The notes: generated by a model from the sequence alone, not told the origin. Shown: positions 22,024 to 32,924, counted from the first letter of the stretch. The stretch is DNA of 64,000 nucleotides from Adiantum capillus-veneris (GCA_014529385.2 CM043965.1:15190912-15254911); one strand, 5' to 3'. Translations and numbers: made by a program.

Positions 22024-22685
22024 TCATGGCGGCTCCATCAACACCAATGCCTTCACCTTCTCGGGATTAGCCTCTATACCGTTTTGCGACACCACATGAC
22101 CTAACAGTTGTGCTCGAGGTTGTGCTAGCTTGCACTTCTTGGGATTTAACTGACCTCCTTCTTCATCGAGCCTTTGAAAGCATAATTGGAGCTTTGATAG
22201 GTGCTCTAATCTTGAATTGTAGCAGCCGATATCATCCATGAAGACCCTAATAAAACAGCCCAAGTATGGACCAAATACCGTGTTCATCCAACCTTGGAGG
22301 TGGCGTATGCATTTACTAATCCGAACGGCATCCGGCGGTAACCGAAGCAACCCCATGGAGATATGAATGTGGTCTTCAACTGGTCTTCAAGTGCAATCCC
22401 TATCTGAAAGTACCCCGAAAATCCATCCATAATCGAGTATCTTTCATGCCCAGCCACCTGGTTTAGGATTTCATCTTGAAATGGCAATGTATAGTGATTC
22501 CACTTGGTCACAGCATTCAATGGCTTGTAGTCGACACACACTCTCCACTTCCCATTCTTCTTAGGGGTTATAACCACTGGCGAGACCCACTCTGACTCTT
22601 TCACAGGACATATGATGCCTGCATCCATTAGCTTATTGATTTCCTGCCAAAGGGCTTCCTTTTGGATTTCTCCTAGTCTTCTCAA
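22024..22685 (-). pseudogene. Reverse transcriptase of element B, frameshifted
   Basis: Two overlapping minus-strand frames join near 22300. The first holds EWVSPVVITPKKNGKWRVCVDYKPLN, LPFQDEILNQVAGHERYSIMDGFSGYFQIGI and YRRMPFGLVNA. The second holds IRVFMDDIGCYNS, with FMDD at 22231-22242, then LNPKKCKLAQPRAQLLGHVVS. Polymerase motifs are intact; the frameshift between the B and C motifs makes it a pseudogene. Confidence 0.85.
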
Positions 22686-22791
22686 CTTCTGTGCTTAAGG
22701 CTTATGTCCCTCTTTAAGAACAATCTTGTGCTCCACCCCCTTTGCACCTAGCAAATGCTTGTACTCCGTCGCGAACAGATTTGGATAGGAT

Positions 22792-23751
22792 TCACACAGT
22801 TGAACATAGCACATAGCCCTCCTTTTCAACCTTGGTTATGTCTTCACTCAACATGCTTGAAACCTCCTCTATGCTTAAACCATGAGCTTGAGGCTGCATA
22901 CCTTCTCCTTTAGGTGGAGAGTCGTCTAGGGTGACCCCGAATAAGTCTGCATCTATCTTCATCATGTCATCCTCGCTCTCCTCTTCCTCTGTGCTAGTAT
23001 AGCCTTCATCATAGCCCGTCTCGGTCTCGTACTCATAGCTTGTCGTATCGCCCTCATCTTTAACTGCCATAGGACGAGAACTACTCTCCTTCGTCTTCAA
23101 ATCAAGCACAATTTGTCTGCCTCTCTCTTTGTTAGGCAAAGTGAGCACTTTGCTCTCCCAATCCTGCTTTGCACCTATCGCCAAAAGCCATGGCCTACCC
23201 AAAATGATTGCATAAGCATTATCCCCTGCCTTCATCACAAAAAAATCGATCAGGCACTCTATGCCCATCACCTTGACCTTTACATCCTGCGCCACACCCA
23301 AACACCTGGCTTTGGTATGGTTAGCCATCCTCATGCGTACATTTGGCTTGACTACTGCCTTGACTCCCGTCTCTTTCATGACTGCTTCTGTCATGACACA
23401 AACCTGTGCTCCACCGTCTATGTAGGCTTGTACCTGCACCCTCTTCTCTATAATTGCATCCACCAACGGAAGAACATCAGTGGGGCTACCTACCCTCAAA
23501 GCAATGTTTTGCACTGCTTGCACATTACCCTTAACTCTTGGCAACCTGGTGCTAACACTTGTGGACCACTGCCTTCTTAACTTTGGATTTAAAGCTAGCA
23601 ACTGACCAAACGTAATATTTGCTTTTTGATTTTGAACATCACTCACCAGATTGTACTCAGGATAGCCACGTCCTAGCTGGAAATCCGCTTGCTTGATCTT
23701 GCGACGCCTCCTTCTTTTGCTAGGCTCAGGCTGCTCTCTACCTTCGTACAC
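22792..23751 (-). CDS. Protease ORF of element B (D-G-G-A active site)
   Basis: This 319-codon frame has a basic start (KRRRRRKIKQ). The retropepsin domain covers residues ~100-215: VQAYIDGGAQVCVMTEAVM (DGGA variant of D-S/T-G-A, seen in plant Ty3/gypsy proteases), MRMANHTKARCLGVAQDVKV, and AYAIILGRPWLLAIGAKQDW. The last 90 residues are acidic and Ser/Glu-rich, ending before the RT frame. The N-terminus is cut at 23755 by the junction with element C, so the start codon is arbitrary. Confidence 0.75.
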   Translation of the reverse strand: MYEGREQPEPSKRRRRRKIKQADFQLGRGYPEYNLVSDVQNQKANITFGQLLALNPKLRRQWSTSVSTRLPRVKGNVQAVQNIALRVGSPTDVLPLVDAIIEKRVQVQAYIDGGAQVCVMTEAVMKETGVKAVVKPNVRMRMANHTKARCLGVAQDVKVKVMGIECLIDFFVMKAGDNAYAIILGRPWLLAIGAKQDWESKVLTLPNKERGRQIVLDLKTKESSSRPMAVKDEGDTTSYEYETETGYDEGYTSTEEEESEDDMMKIDADLFGVTLDDSPPKGEGMQPQAHGLSIEEVSSMLSEDITKVEKEGYVLCSTV

Positions 23752-23756
23752 CTTCT

Positions 23757-24500
23757 CTAATATTTCAAGTCTTAAGAGAGAATAAACTTTATGTTAATCG
23801 AAAGAAAAGTGAGTTTTTCTTACAAGAGATTCAATATTTACGTCACATTATCTCTCAAGATGGCATCCAAATGGATCCATCAAAGCTAGAGGTAATAAAA
23901 GAATGACCTAATCCAAGGAATCTTCATGAACAAAGAAGATTTATAGCTATGTGTGCATAGTATAGATGCTTCATAGAAAAGTTCTCACTAATAGCAGGAC
24001 CATTACATGACTTAACAAAGAAAAATGTTAGGTATACATGGTCTGCCAAGGAGAACAATACTTTCAAAAAGCTTAAAGAAAAGCTTATCTCTCAACCTGT
24101 GCTTACATTGCCGGATCTCTCAAAGCCATTTGAGGTCCAATGTGACGCTTGTGGTGATTGCCTTGGAGCTGTTTTGCTCCAAGAAGGGCACGCCATAGCC
24201 TACGAAAGGCGAAGGCTCGACCCTGTTGAGCAAGCTCTAGGCATATATGAAAAGGAACTCCTCGCTCGTAGTTCTACATGCCTTAGACTCATGGAAGCAC
24301 TCTTTATTGGGGACTCCTTTCATTCTGCAGAGACGGATCACCAAAGCCTTAAGTACTTCATGACGCAGACCAAGCTCTTTGACAAACAAATGAGGTGGGT
24401 AAATTTTCTTTCGCAATTCCATTTTCATATTGCTCACATTGCTGGCAAGCATAATCAAGTAGCTGATGCACTCTCAAGACGGCCGAGAGTGAATGCGGTT
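23757..24500 (+). pseudogene. RT C-terminus and RNase H of chromovirus C
   Basis: Translation from 23757 reads LRENKLYVNRKKSEFFLQE, then the RT thumb and tether with two stops, VLTLPDLSKPFEVQCDACGDCLGAVLLQEG (first RNase H Asp), YEKELLA (Glu), AETDHQSLKYFMTQ (Asp) and GKHNQVADALSRRP (last Asp). The frame is open from 24099. The 5' part of RT, including YMDD, is lost at the 23755 junction. Confidence 0.85.
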
Positions 24501-25400
24501 TCCATAGCAGCTCACAATGTTCTATCTTCTATGATAGATGAGTATGCTATTGATCCCCATTTTAGAGATGTGATTTCGTCTCTTGCATTAGGGAAGAAAG
24601 AGGAACCATTTACTTTACAAGATGGTTATCTTCTCTATGGCAATAGACTATGCCTTACTAACTCACTGCGTGAGAAAGTAAGGTATGAATCTCTTGCTCC
24701 TCCTTATGCGGGGCATAGAGGGATTCACTCTACCCTAAAAGATATTGAAACTTATTCTATTGGCCTACCATGGAACCAAACATACAAGAGTATGTTTCTA
24801 AATGTGCCGTATGCCAAAAGACAAAGTTTGATAGAGGGAAGCAACCTGGATTGCTTCAACCTTTGCCAATCCCTAATTCACCATGGGAGAGCATATCCAT
24901 GGATTTTATCTTTGGCTTTCCTAAGTCTATCCATGGGAATACTGGAATATGGATGATAGCAGATAGGTTCATCAAACAAGCTCATTTTATACGTGTCAAA
25001 AAGACTATCAAAGCCCATCAAATGGCAACCCTCTTTATATTACAAATCTTTAAGTACCATGGCTTGTCAATGTCCATAATGTTGGATAGAGATCATAGAA
25101 TGACCAGTAATTTTTGGAAGGGTCTCTTTGAGAATTTAGGGACAAGGCTAAATTTCTCTTCAGCCTATCATCCGCAAACGGATGGCCAAAGTGAATTAGC
25201 TAACCTAACAATTCTTGATCTATTGAAAGCCTACGTAACGGAAGTAGATCAAAGGCCCCAATGGGAGAAATACTTACCTTAGTGGAGTATGCCTACATAT
25301 CAATGTACATACTTCCACGGGAAAAGCACCTTTCGAGGTAATTGAGGGAAGATCCAAAAGTCCCCTACTACTTAAGGTACATGGAAAGATCTTCGCTACA
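24501..25400 (+). pseudogene. Integrase of chromovirus C, frameshifted
   Basis: The zinc-binding module begins in the RNase H frame (AGHRGIHSTLKDIE). A one-base shift near 24752 moves it to the frame with PTMEPNIQEYVSKCAVCQKTK. The core follows: WESISMDFIFGFPKS (Asp), SIMLDRDHRMTSNFWKGLF (Asp) and SAYHPQTDGQSELAN (Glu), so all three catalytic residues remain. A stop near 25280 and several more downstream end the frame. Confidence 0.85.
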
Positions 25401-25529
25401 GATGAGTATACTCAAGACCTACAAGAATATTTCCAAAAGATTAAGGATGCTATCTCTATCTTACAGCAAAGGCAAAAGGCTGTTGCTGATAAGCACAGAA
25501 GAGCCCAAGCCTTTAAATAAAATTATTGG

Positions 25530-25978
25530 GTCTTGCTTAAATTTTCCAAGGCTCAATTAAGGCACACCGCGGGCAAGAATCCTACGGGACACCAAAAGTA
25601 CTATGCTAAGTTAGCAAAAAGGTATTATGGTCCCTTCCTGATTCTTAGACCAATCAATGAGATGGCCTATCAACTCAAGTTACCCAATCATTGGCTCATA
25701 CACAATGCTTTCCATGTGAACCTACTAAAGCCTTACAAGGAGAGCCACCTCAAGAACCAACTATTGAAGACCCACCGGAGATCGAGGACCAAGAAGAGGT
25801 GCTGCAGCCTGAGTCCATTCTCCGACATGAAGGCAAGGTATTAAGAGGCGGTAATATTATCTGACGGTATCTTATTAAGTTTAAGAGCTATCCTTTTGAA
25901 TATGCTAGATGGATGCAAGGCATACAATTAAAGGATAACCTAAAGCTTGTCAATGCTTACAATGCTTCCCTAGAGTAA
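25530..25978 (+). pseudogene. Integrase C-terminus and chromodomain of chromovirus C
   Basis: Frames with stops give [19 protein letters not shown] ... [13 protein letters not shown], the integrase C-terminal SH3-like part. The next segment reads [16 protein letters not shown] ... RYLIKFKSYPFEYARW, the chromodomain pattern (IL-x-H, Y-L-I-K-F-K-x-Y-P). The aromatic cage is incomplete. In chromoviruses this domain is known to direct integration to heterochromatin. Confidence 0.75.
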
Positions 25979-25979
25979 C

Positions 25980-26294
25980 CAAATGTACAAATGTTTAAAA
26001 TGAACAAAGTTTTTGTCTTATAAGAATCATTTTTTCTTTATTGTGCACAAATGTTAAGTAGTATGCATACTTAGAATCGAGTTTGTGGAGACGACTTCTT
26101 CCAAACACCAAGTAGAGCTTGTCACTCTACTATGGAAGATTGATAGGACTAATGCGCAGACATGCTTGCCGTAGCCTTGGCTCTCAAGCGCCAAATGGAT
26201 TAGTCATCCATTCTAGAACGATGTCGTAGGGTAAGATAGGGATCCTCTACGCGCTAGAAAAAGGACTAATAAGTAGGCTTTGTCTTCTCTACCC
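25980..26294 (+). other. 3' untranslated part of chromovirus C
   Basis: No gene is seen between the chromodomain and the hairpin before the LTR. Confidence 0.5.
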
Positions 26295-26329
26295 CATAGT
26301 CGAGGACGACTATGATATCAAGAGAGAGG
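26295..26329 (+). other. Hairpin and polypurine tract before the right LTR of C
   Basis: CATAGTCG and CGACTATG form a perfect 8-bp stem with an AGGA loop (26295-26314). The purine run aagagagagg follows and abuts the LTR. A GAGGACGAC sequence just before an AAGAG-rich tract is typical of the 3' end of plant chromoviruses. Confidence 0.6.
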
Positions 26330-27720
26330 TAATATCATAATTACTAATATCTAATTCTCTTAAATGATTTTCTCACGTTAAACTGATCATTTAATATGGG
26401 AAAGTACCAGGGGAGAAAAAACTAGAATATTGGTTAAGCTGGCAGACCGGCCACAATAGGGATCCAAAGGAGGGAAACTAGGGATCCAAAGGGGGGCCAT
26501 CTGCAAAAGAGCAATGTGAAACAATGGGCTCCAAAGACCTTAGGGTTCAGCCCATTAAGACTTCCAAAATGCTGAAGTTCCAAAGTTCAAAGGTTATGTC
26601 CAATGGTCCAACCCTAGGGAAAATTTGATGCTTTGTAGTGTGCCAAAAAGTCTTTGCAAGCTCCTACATAGGAGGGGGCGAGCCCTTTTAGTAGGGGATG
26701 AGAGAGAAACACACACACACATGCAAACCCCTTTACACAAAGGGCATAGTGGACACATGTCAGGTCCCTAAACCAATTGCCCACAAGGTACACTCAAATC
26801 CTATTGATGGCGATAGATGTGGGCCAATGAGAATTAGGCTAGAGTAAATCTAGTTTAATTCATTTAAAAACACTTAATAAAAGAATTAATAAGAATTAAT
26901 CTCTCTCGAAGACTATTGACCAATCTCCCAAGGGGTCCAATGAGCATTCAGTAGCCCAATGGCTTGCCTAATTCCTACTGGCTAGAAGACAAAGGGGTCC
27001 AATGAGAGATTAATTTATTTATTTAATTACCTAAAGCTCTCACAAAAGGGGAAATGGGGACACATGTCACAAGGCTATCACTTATGCTTCTCAATTTTCA
27101 TTGGCTAAGCTTTGCAGGGTCCAATGGGGTGCCAGCATGAGTATTTTGCAAGAGGGGTCGACCAAGAGAGAGAGAGGGGGGTGATTTTGGCAAGGTATTA
27201 TCACACACACTCACACAATCTCATGTGTGAAGCAAGAAGACTCTCTCTCTCTCTCTCTCTCTCCTTCTCAATGGAAAGCTCATCACCTACTCCAAGCTTG
27301 TGAGAAGGGAGGCCTACACCAACAACTTTTGGCTTTGTGATGCAAATCCAACCAAGAGCCAAGCTTCAATGCATGATCATCTCCTCTAACATGATAATTA
27401 CTAAGCTATGCTAAGCTATTATGAGTGATAGATGAGGAGATATACTTCTTTCTCGTAAGACTACTCCTTCTTCCTCTCAATCTACTCCCATACCCAGCTA
27501 GCTCTTACCATCTTCGAAGGTGTGTGAGGTCTTGGGTCAGAGACCGTGAGGGAGTTTTATAAGTGTTTGCTTAGTGCTTGAAGCTTCCATCTTCATTGCA
27601 CTAGCTAGTTATTGAAGGAACACAAAGGATGTATTGTAAAATGTCTCCCTTGATTGGGGAAACCTATAATACAAAGCCTTTTGGAGGGGGGACCGGCTCC
27701 ATGTAAATCCGGTCCTTAAC
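26330..27720 (+). repeat. Right LTR of chromovirus C
   Basis: It matches 1351-2763 with a few per cent differences and small indels. The CA and CT microsatellites inside differ in length between copies. The end is placed at CCGGTCCTTAACA (27720). A further ~230 bp is shared with the inverted sequence at the left edge of the window, so the true end may lie farther right. Confidence 0.65.
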
Positions 27721-27954
27721 AGTTGTCAATAGCTTAATTTCTCTCTCTTTTGAAGTATTTTTCATGCCTATCTAACTAGGTGTTATGCTTTTTGTTGCTC
27801 TCTGCATCCAAGCACTCTTGCTATGCTCATTAGGAATCTATTCTAATGAAATGCTCACTATGTCTATGCTATTTTTCGCTACACACAAGTTACTAGGCCA
27901 TTAAATGTTACATGGACACTTTGACTTTGGCCCCGCGTTGACATAGATCCATAA

Positions 27955-28045
27955 GCACATGTATATATTCTAACTCTTATTCCCGTTTATTCTCCCACAT
28001 TAAATGATCAGTTAAATATGAGAAAATCATTTGGGTTGGTTAGAT
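27955..28045 (-). repeat. Inverted copy of the LTR C start
   Basis: The reverse complement reads AAATGATTTTCTCATATTTAACTGATCATTTAATGTGGG, matching 26363-26400 with three or four changes, with weaker match beyond. It is either a terminal inverted repeat of a larger unit or the start of the older inverted element whose end lies at 720-1345. The quoted stretch is described by position: 27997-28035. Confidence 0.6.
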
Positions 28046-28171
28046 TATGACAATTCATGTTTCAGCATACATATGTTGTAAATCCTCTGAGTTTCCACCT
28101 TTTTGAGTAGTTTTGACAAGTTTTTGGTATCAAATCTTCTTAAATATCTCTATTCATTATCTATTGGTAGC

Positions 28172-28412
28172 TATTTCTTTGGTATTGCTAAAGATAATAC
28201 CAATAGCTATCACCTTGTGAACTTAATTGTTGAATTGCGGATTTGATTTTTAGTATGTAGCTCATTTGGATAGAGAAAGTGTAAACATAAATTATTTCTT
28301 TGGTATTGATAAAGATGATACCAATAGCTATCACCTTGTGAACTTAACTATTAAGTTGTGAATTTGATTTTCACTATGGAGCTCATTTGGATAGAGAAAG
28401 CGTAAACACAAA
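28172..28412 (+). repeat. 121-bp tandem duplication
   Basis: 'tatttctttggtattg' occurs at 28172 and 28293, and 'agctcatttggatagagaaag' at about 28259 and 28380. The two units differ at several positions. Confidence 0.85.
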
Positions 28413-29170
28413 TTATAGATACATACATTGTTAACATAGAAGATTTATACCACTCGAGCCTATGTAAACTGCTAATCAAGAAACCTTTGGTTGGATACTA
28501 TAACAATAGGGGTCACATGTGGTTTTAAATATCAAAGAAATGGCTTTACCAAAACATTCCCAAGAACACAAGGTGGACACAAGGAAGTAAAAATTGACTC
28601 CTTGTTTGGTCGATTTCTAATGCTGAATGTGTAGTGCACAGGATTTGTGAGGCCTTTGACCCGGGGATTTCACTAAAGTAGATGTAACACAGAACATGTG
28701 TTCATGTTAGTTACACAAGCAACTCTTTTGGTTGCTAGCCATTTCATATGATGTATTACAATAGTGAATACACAAGTAGTGAATGCATGTGGTGTATTGC
28801 AGTAGTGAATTCACCTTGTGCATCTTTACTTTAGCTCTAAATAATGGATACCATACTAGGTGTCTAAATAAGTGATGCCATACTATATATGTCCTCGTTT
28901 CTCCCATACTAGGTGTCAATATGAAGTTCTCAAGACCTAGAAGATTACATTCCAAGTGTCAATAAGCTAGGGTGCAAATTGCAGGCAACTTGAAACTAGC
29001 TTATCGTCCATATGTTAGGTCAGGGTTTGAAATTACTACATTGTATAAAGATTGGAGCATGCAATGGGACATCTTTGCTCACAATCTAGAAATATGGCCC
29101 TCCTGCATGGCGGCATACCTCACATATATAGCGATAAACGAGGTCGACAGACAAATGAAATAGACACTCC
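28413..29170. other. No gene recognised
   Basis: This is AT-rich sequence with short chance ORFs only. It separates the C nest from the helicase fragment. Confidence 0.4.
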
Positions 29171-29179
29171 TACTGTCCT

Positions 29180-30119
29180 CACTTTTGTATTATTGTTGGG
29201 CGCATTAGCATTGGAGTGGCATCAAAAGACTTAATAGCATTGCATCTACAGTCCAGTACGAGTTCAAGATACCAACCACGAATCAACAGTATCCCCTCTC
29301 TATTCATGAGACCGATGAGTGATATTTGGATATAAAAGAGGCAGATATTATAATTATAGACGAGCTATCCATGTTGACCCAAACGACTTTTAACCTTATC
29401 GTAAGACAACATGTCAACATAACAAGCAGTACATTGGCAGATCTTCTCAACATTAAATGTGTTCTCTTGCTCGGTGATCTTGCCCAACTACCCTCAGTTT
29501 GTAATCACGCACGGGTGCCATATCACAAGCTCTATCCACTGGCTACATACAATCTTGTACAAGATGTCATGCTCTGTAAGACATGCAACGGACCTTGAAT
29601 TGGTTTAGTTCTTGACCATTATTCGTGAAAGAAACCAGTCATAGATTAGATCAATTGTACCTTGGGTGCATGTATTATAGATGAAGCGCATGTCATGACT
29701 ACATCAACAACTCTACTATGATACTTTGTACTCACAAATCAAACGTCCAACACTATAATAACCTTGCCTTGAATAAGTTGTACAATCAAACTGACATTAC
29801 AAAAGTTGAAATGAAGACAAATGTGGGTAGCATAAATGTCCTTCAACAGCGGATCCTAGACTCTAAGTTCAATGAGTTGTATTCGATCGCAATTGGCATG
29901 CGCTCCATGAACATCATCTTGACAATCAGTGCGGCAAACGGTGCAACATGCATTGCCGATGCCATAACACAGAACACAGAAGATGAAGTTAGACAAAATA
30001 CACTCGACGTCCACCTTCAAAAACGTGAACCGACGTTATGTGCTACCAACCATTCGATGAAAATTTTCTTTCTGAAATACTTTCTGTTTGCAAGAGTTTA
30101 CATGTATCATGTATACTAG
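29180..30119 (+). pseudogene. PIF1-like helicase fragment
   Basis: Translation with stops gives ASTVQYEFKIPTT, then EADIIIIDELSMLTQTTF (Walker B, DEISM-like), then CVLLLGDLAQLPSV (the GDxxQLPPV motif). A later frame gives ILCTHKSNVQHYN and IAIGMRSMNIILTISAANGAT, matching the conserved C-terminal GMRVML...NG region of PIF1 helicases. Walker A is missing. The source is probably a Helitron or another PIF1-bearing element, since the fragment is too decayed for a host gene. It is unrelated in detail to the helicase at 45730-47257. Confidence 0.65.
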
Positions 30120-30800
30120 AAAAAACATTCATCCATAGACATAGTAGTACAACCTCGCTTGGATATAATCTCAATTGTACATCCCTATAATCTCTAATAA
30201 TTGATGCACTTAAGTTTGTCTCCTCCCATAAACATTATAGCATTTTTCAAATGTATATCCCTTTCACGCACTACCGCCCTTGCCAGATTATTCATGCTCT
30301 TATTCCCTTCAATGCTAGATGTTAAATGTCAATTTACATTTGTCATGTTATATTCTACATATGTTATATAGCAAGGCCCACCAAGCAAGACTAATTTTAT
30401 TTGTGGCGTCGTTGCTGACATATTTACTCACGTTCACGAACCTTTTAGTTTGATCTTTAAAGGGTTTGAAAAGCGTGGATAGAAAATCGAGAGCTATGTT
30501 CAAGCCATGTTATCTCAATTCTTTACTTGGTAAGCCTAATGCGCTTTTGTAGTTTCTTGAGGCCACAAGCAGCTACTTAGGCATGATCTACGATGTCGCC
30601 TTTGACCCAATTTAGATGGCGTCAAATAAGCAGTGCATTCGTATATGTTACTCATCTTATATATTATATATTGTAAGCACAATTAGCGGGCATATGCTAT
30701 CGTGTGTGTAGAAGGGTGTCGATTCGCTGAAAGCTGTAGAGTACTTATCCTCTTTTTAAAAATCTGTAGTACAAAGCTAGAAGCATGGCATTGAGCTTCC
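30120..30800. other. No gene recognised
   Basis: Low-complexity AT-rich sequence without a supported frame or repeat. Confidence 0.4.
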
Positions 30801-30840
30801 TATGTGCTTTGTCACTAGTGTTCCCACTGGAATTCATGAG

Positions 30841-31010
30841 GTTCTTGCCCCTAAAAGCAAGACTAGAGACAAGGAGAAACACAAAAGTAAGCATTCAAAT
30901 TCAGCATTCCCTTGGCTTTCTAGGTTCTTCCCCCTAAAACCAAGACTAGAGACAAAGAGAAACACAAAAGTAAGCATTCAAATTCAGCATTCCCTTCGCT
31001 TTCTGTCCTT
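30841..31010 (+). repeat. 83-bp tandem duplication
   Basis: 'gttcttgcccctaaaa' at 30841 and 'gttcttccccctaaaa' at 30924 start two near-identical units that share 'gagaaacacaaaagtaagc'. Confidence 0.85.
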
Positions 31011-31263
31011 GATGAAAGAGGGATAATAAAAAAGATCTACAAAAGGACCTTGGGCATGACGCTAAGTTGAAAGAAGAGAAACAACACAGAGTCACTGGTG
31101 GTGATGGTAGACATGATAGCCTTTTAACTTATTTGCACACAGGATGAAGACAATTGCCAAGCCATAAACAAAATTGCTTATAGCATACCCATGAGAACCA
31201 TAGTATGTACAAGAGTTAATGCAATCCATGAAGGTCCTACTATATACAAGGGTGACGACAATC

Positions 31264-31524
31264 CTATACTAGAATCTTGTGGACTTTGGGTGGATCAGAT
31301 ATAGGATCAAAATATACAACATCTTTTGGTCCATTAAAACTAGGGCCTAGACCTATGGGCCTAATTCTACCTTGGTAGATTACTTTAGACACCTGATCAA
31401 ACACCCACTGATTTTTTGATACTTGGACATCATCTATTACAAGGGTTTCCTCTGGATTCTCCGTTCCAATGAAAAAGTATATTTCAATCACTTGAAGATC
31501 TTTGGCCCATTTGAGCCTCTTCAT
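31264..31524 (-). CDS. Unrecognised 86-codon ORF in the R1 leader
   Basis: It begins MKRLKWAKDLQVIEIYFFIG and contains VIDDVQVSKNQWVFDQ and RIRPIGLGPSFNGPKDVVYFDP. The second repeat copy has the same frame but is shortened (35295-35098) by a small indel. I do not recognise the protein. Conservation of the frame in both copies may just reflect recent duplication. It could be a captured gene fragment or a leader ORF. Confidence 0.35.
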   Translation of the reverse strand: MKRLKWAKDLQVIEIYFFIGTENPEETLVIDDVQVSKNQWVFDQVSKVIYQGRIRPIGLGPSFNGPKDVVYFDPISDPPKVHKILV

Positions 31525-31875
31525 ATTTAGTTATAAACCTTCTAACTCTCCCGCATCAATGAAGAAAATTCCACCAGATCCTAACCAGCTGATCCTCCAA
31601 GTGGAAGGAGAAAATCTCTTATCTAGCCATTTCATCACGCTTTTTCGCATTGAATAGTGTTGGGATGGGCAAGTTCTCATAAACCTAATGTTGAAATCCA
31701 TGGATTTGCAGTAGGCCTAATGGAAATCTTCCTGCAAAGATGGGGATAATTTTCTCTCTTTATTTCTCTCCCTCTTTTCAATTAAATATGTCTTTAAGTT
31801 GAGTTTGTTAGAGATCACTTATTTCAACCTAATACCTTAAACTTTTCTCTAGGTCCAAGACTTTAATTAACACAT

Positions 31876-31887
31876 GCTCTGATACCA
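31876..31887 (-). other. Primer-binding site (initiator tRNA-Met type), R1
   Basis: TGGTATCAGAGC on the minus strand lies two bases after the LTR end CA. This is the standard plant retrotransposon primer site complementary to tRNA-iMet. Confidence 0.7.
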
Positions 31888-32924
31888 CTTGTAAGATCCC
31901 CAACCCACCAATACCAAGATCGGGATGGGATCCTTGACAGGTCTCTAGGTCTGATAAAAATCAGAGTCTCTAAACAAGAAAAATCCAAGGAATAGACCTT
32001 TACCATTGACAATGGCTTGGGCCTATAGCTTTAGAAGAAGACCTAGTCTTGTCTCGCAGCAGAAACGGGACAACGTATTAAAAGTCCAAAAAAACTATTT
32101 CGACCCTATAACTTCCACAAATTGGGCTAAGGTATCCTCAACCAACACTTTTTTCCCCCTAACATATGTGAGGGCACAGCCGCTAGTGGACTCCTCTTCC
32201 AAGTGAAGAAGTTTTCTAAACGTTTTAAGTGCGCAGTGATGGATAGTTACCTGACTAATTAGGTCCACCCGTCCATGATTGACAACCTTAGTCAATCCCC
32301 ACTTACCACCCCGCACTCACACATGATTCTTTTGTTTTCTAATTACTATCACATTGTTTTAACACTTAAAATAATAGTTTCTTTTAACTTTCCGTCACAG
32401 TAATTCCTTCAATCAATTATTAAAGACAGCATTGGAAGCATTCTTTTAGAAAACAGACATCTTTAAACTTAAAACAGGGTACTGTCAATCAAAACATTGT
32501 CCATAATAACCATGACCAGTACTCTTCTTGTCTCAAGACCACCTAAGGGTGAAAAAACGGCATCCATTCCTTATTCACAATCCAGAGTGGATAAACCCCC
32601 ACCCAAGGTTCCGCGTGCCCATACACCAAACCAATTGCCCGTAAACCCAGGCGACTCCCCTAGGCTAAAAACGGTATCCTAACTTATGTAGAAACATCAA
32701 GACATGACACAGAGTAGAAACTCATCATTCATGGGGGTAACGGACTTATCCGTGGCTAGAAATCCATCATTATCATTAATTTATAGCAAGGAGTCGGAGG
32801 TGTCTTGAGACAAGTTGTTTTAAGGATGATCAATCATATCTTTCCTAATTCAACCAGTTTTAACCCAAACAATTCTTTCCTACATTATAAACAAATGCAC
32901 GTTGGAAGTTACCTTCCGTTTTTT

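Larger units (their letters stand above)
17300..23755 (-). mobile_element. Element B: Tat-lineage Ty3/gypsy retrotransposon, 5'-truncated
   Basis: Minus-strand order is protease (23751-22792), RT (22685-22024), first RNase H (22011-21404), a second plant-type RNase H (21400-20900), integrase (20750-19646) and LTR (19661-17300). A second RNase H after the retroviral one is the established hallmark of the Tat clade (Ogre, Retand). The gag, leader and 5' LTR are missing at the 23755 junction with element C. Confidence 0.8.
1351..27950 (+). mobile_element. Outer Ty3/gypsy chromovirus C, interrupted by elements A and B
   Basis: Two direct LTR copies (1351-2763 and from 26330) bracket the C-terminal RT, RNase H, integrase and chromodomain remnants at 23757-25980, all on the plus strand. 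The gag, protease and N-terminal RT are absent. The interval they should occupy is filled by element A (plus) and the truncated element B (minus). The chromodomain and the short hairpin just before the polypurine tract place C among plant chromoviruses. The order of events (C, then A, then B, then deletion at 23755) is inferred from which sequence is cut by which. Confidence 0.6.
31121..32924 (-). repeat. 1.8-kb repeat copy R1: LTR portion, primer site and leader of chromovirus D
   Basis: About 1804 bp is repeated at 34894-36692 at high identity. On the minus strand the LTR portion ends GATCTTACA at 31890. A two-base gap and the primer site TGGTATCAGAGC (31887-31876) follow, then a leader to 31121. 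Both copies break at the same base on the leader side. The LTR part of this copy may extend left to 33155, after a chromodomain and purine tract. Confidence 0.7.
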
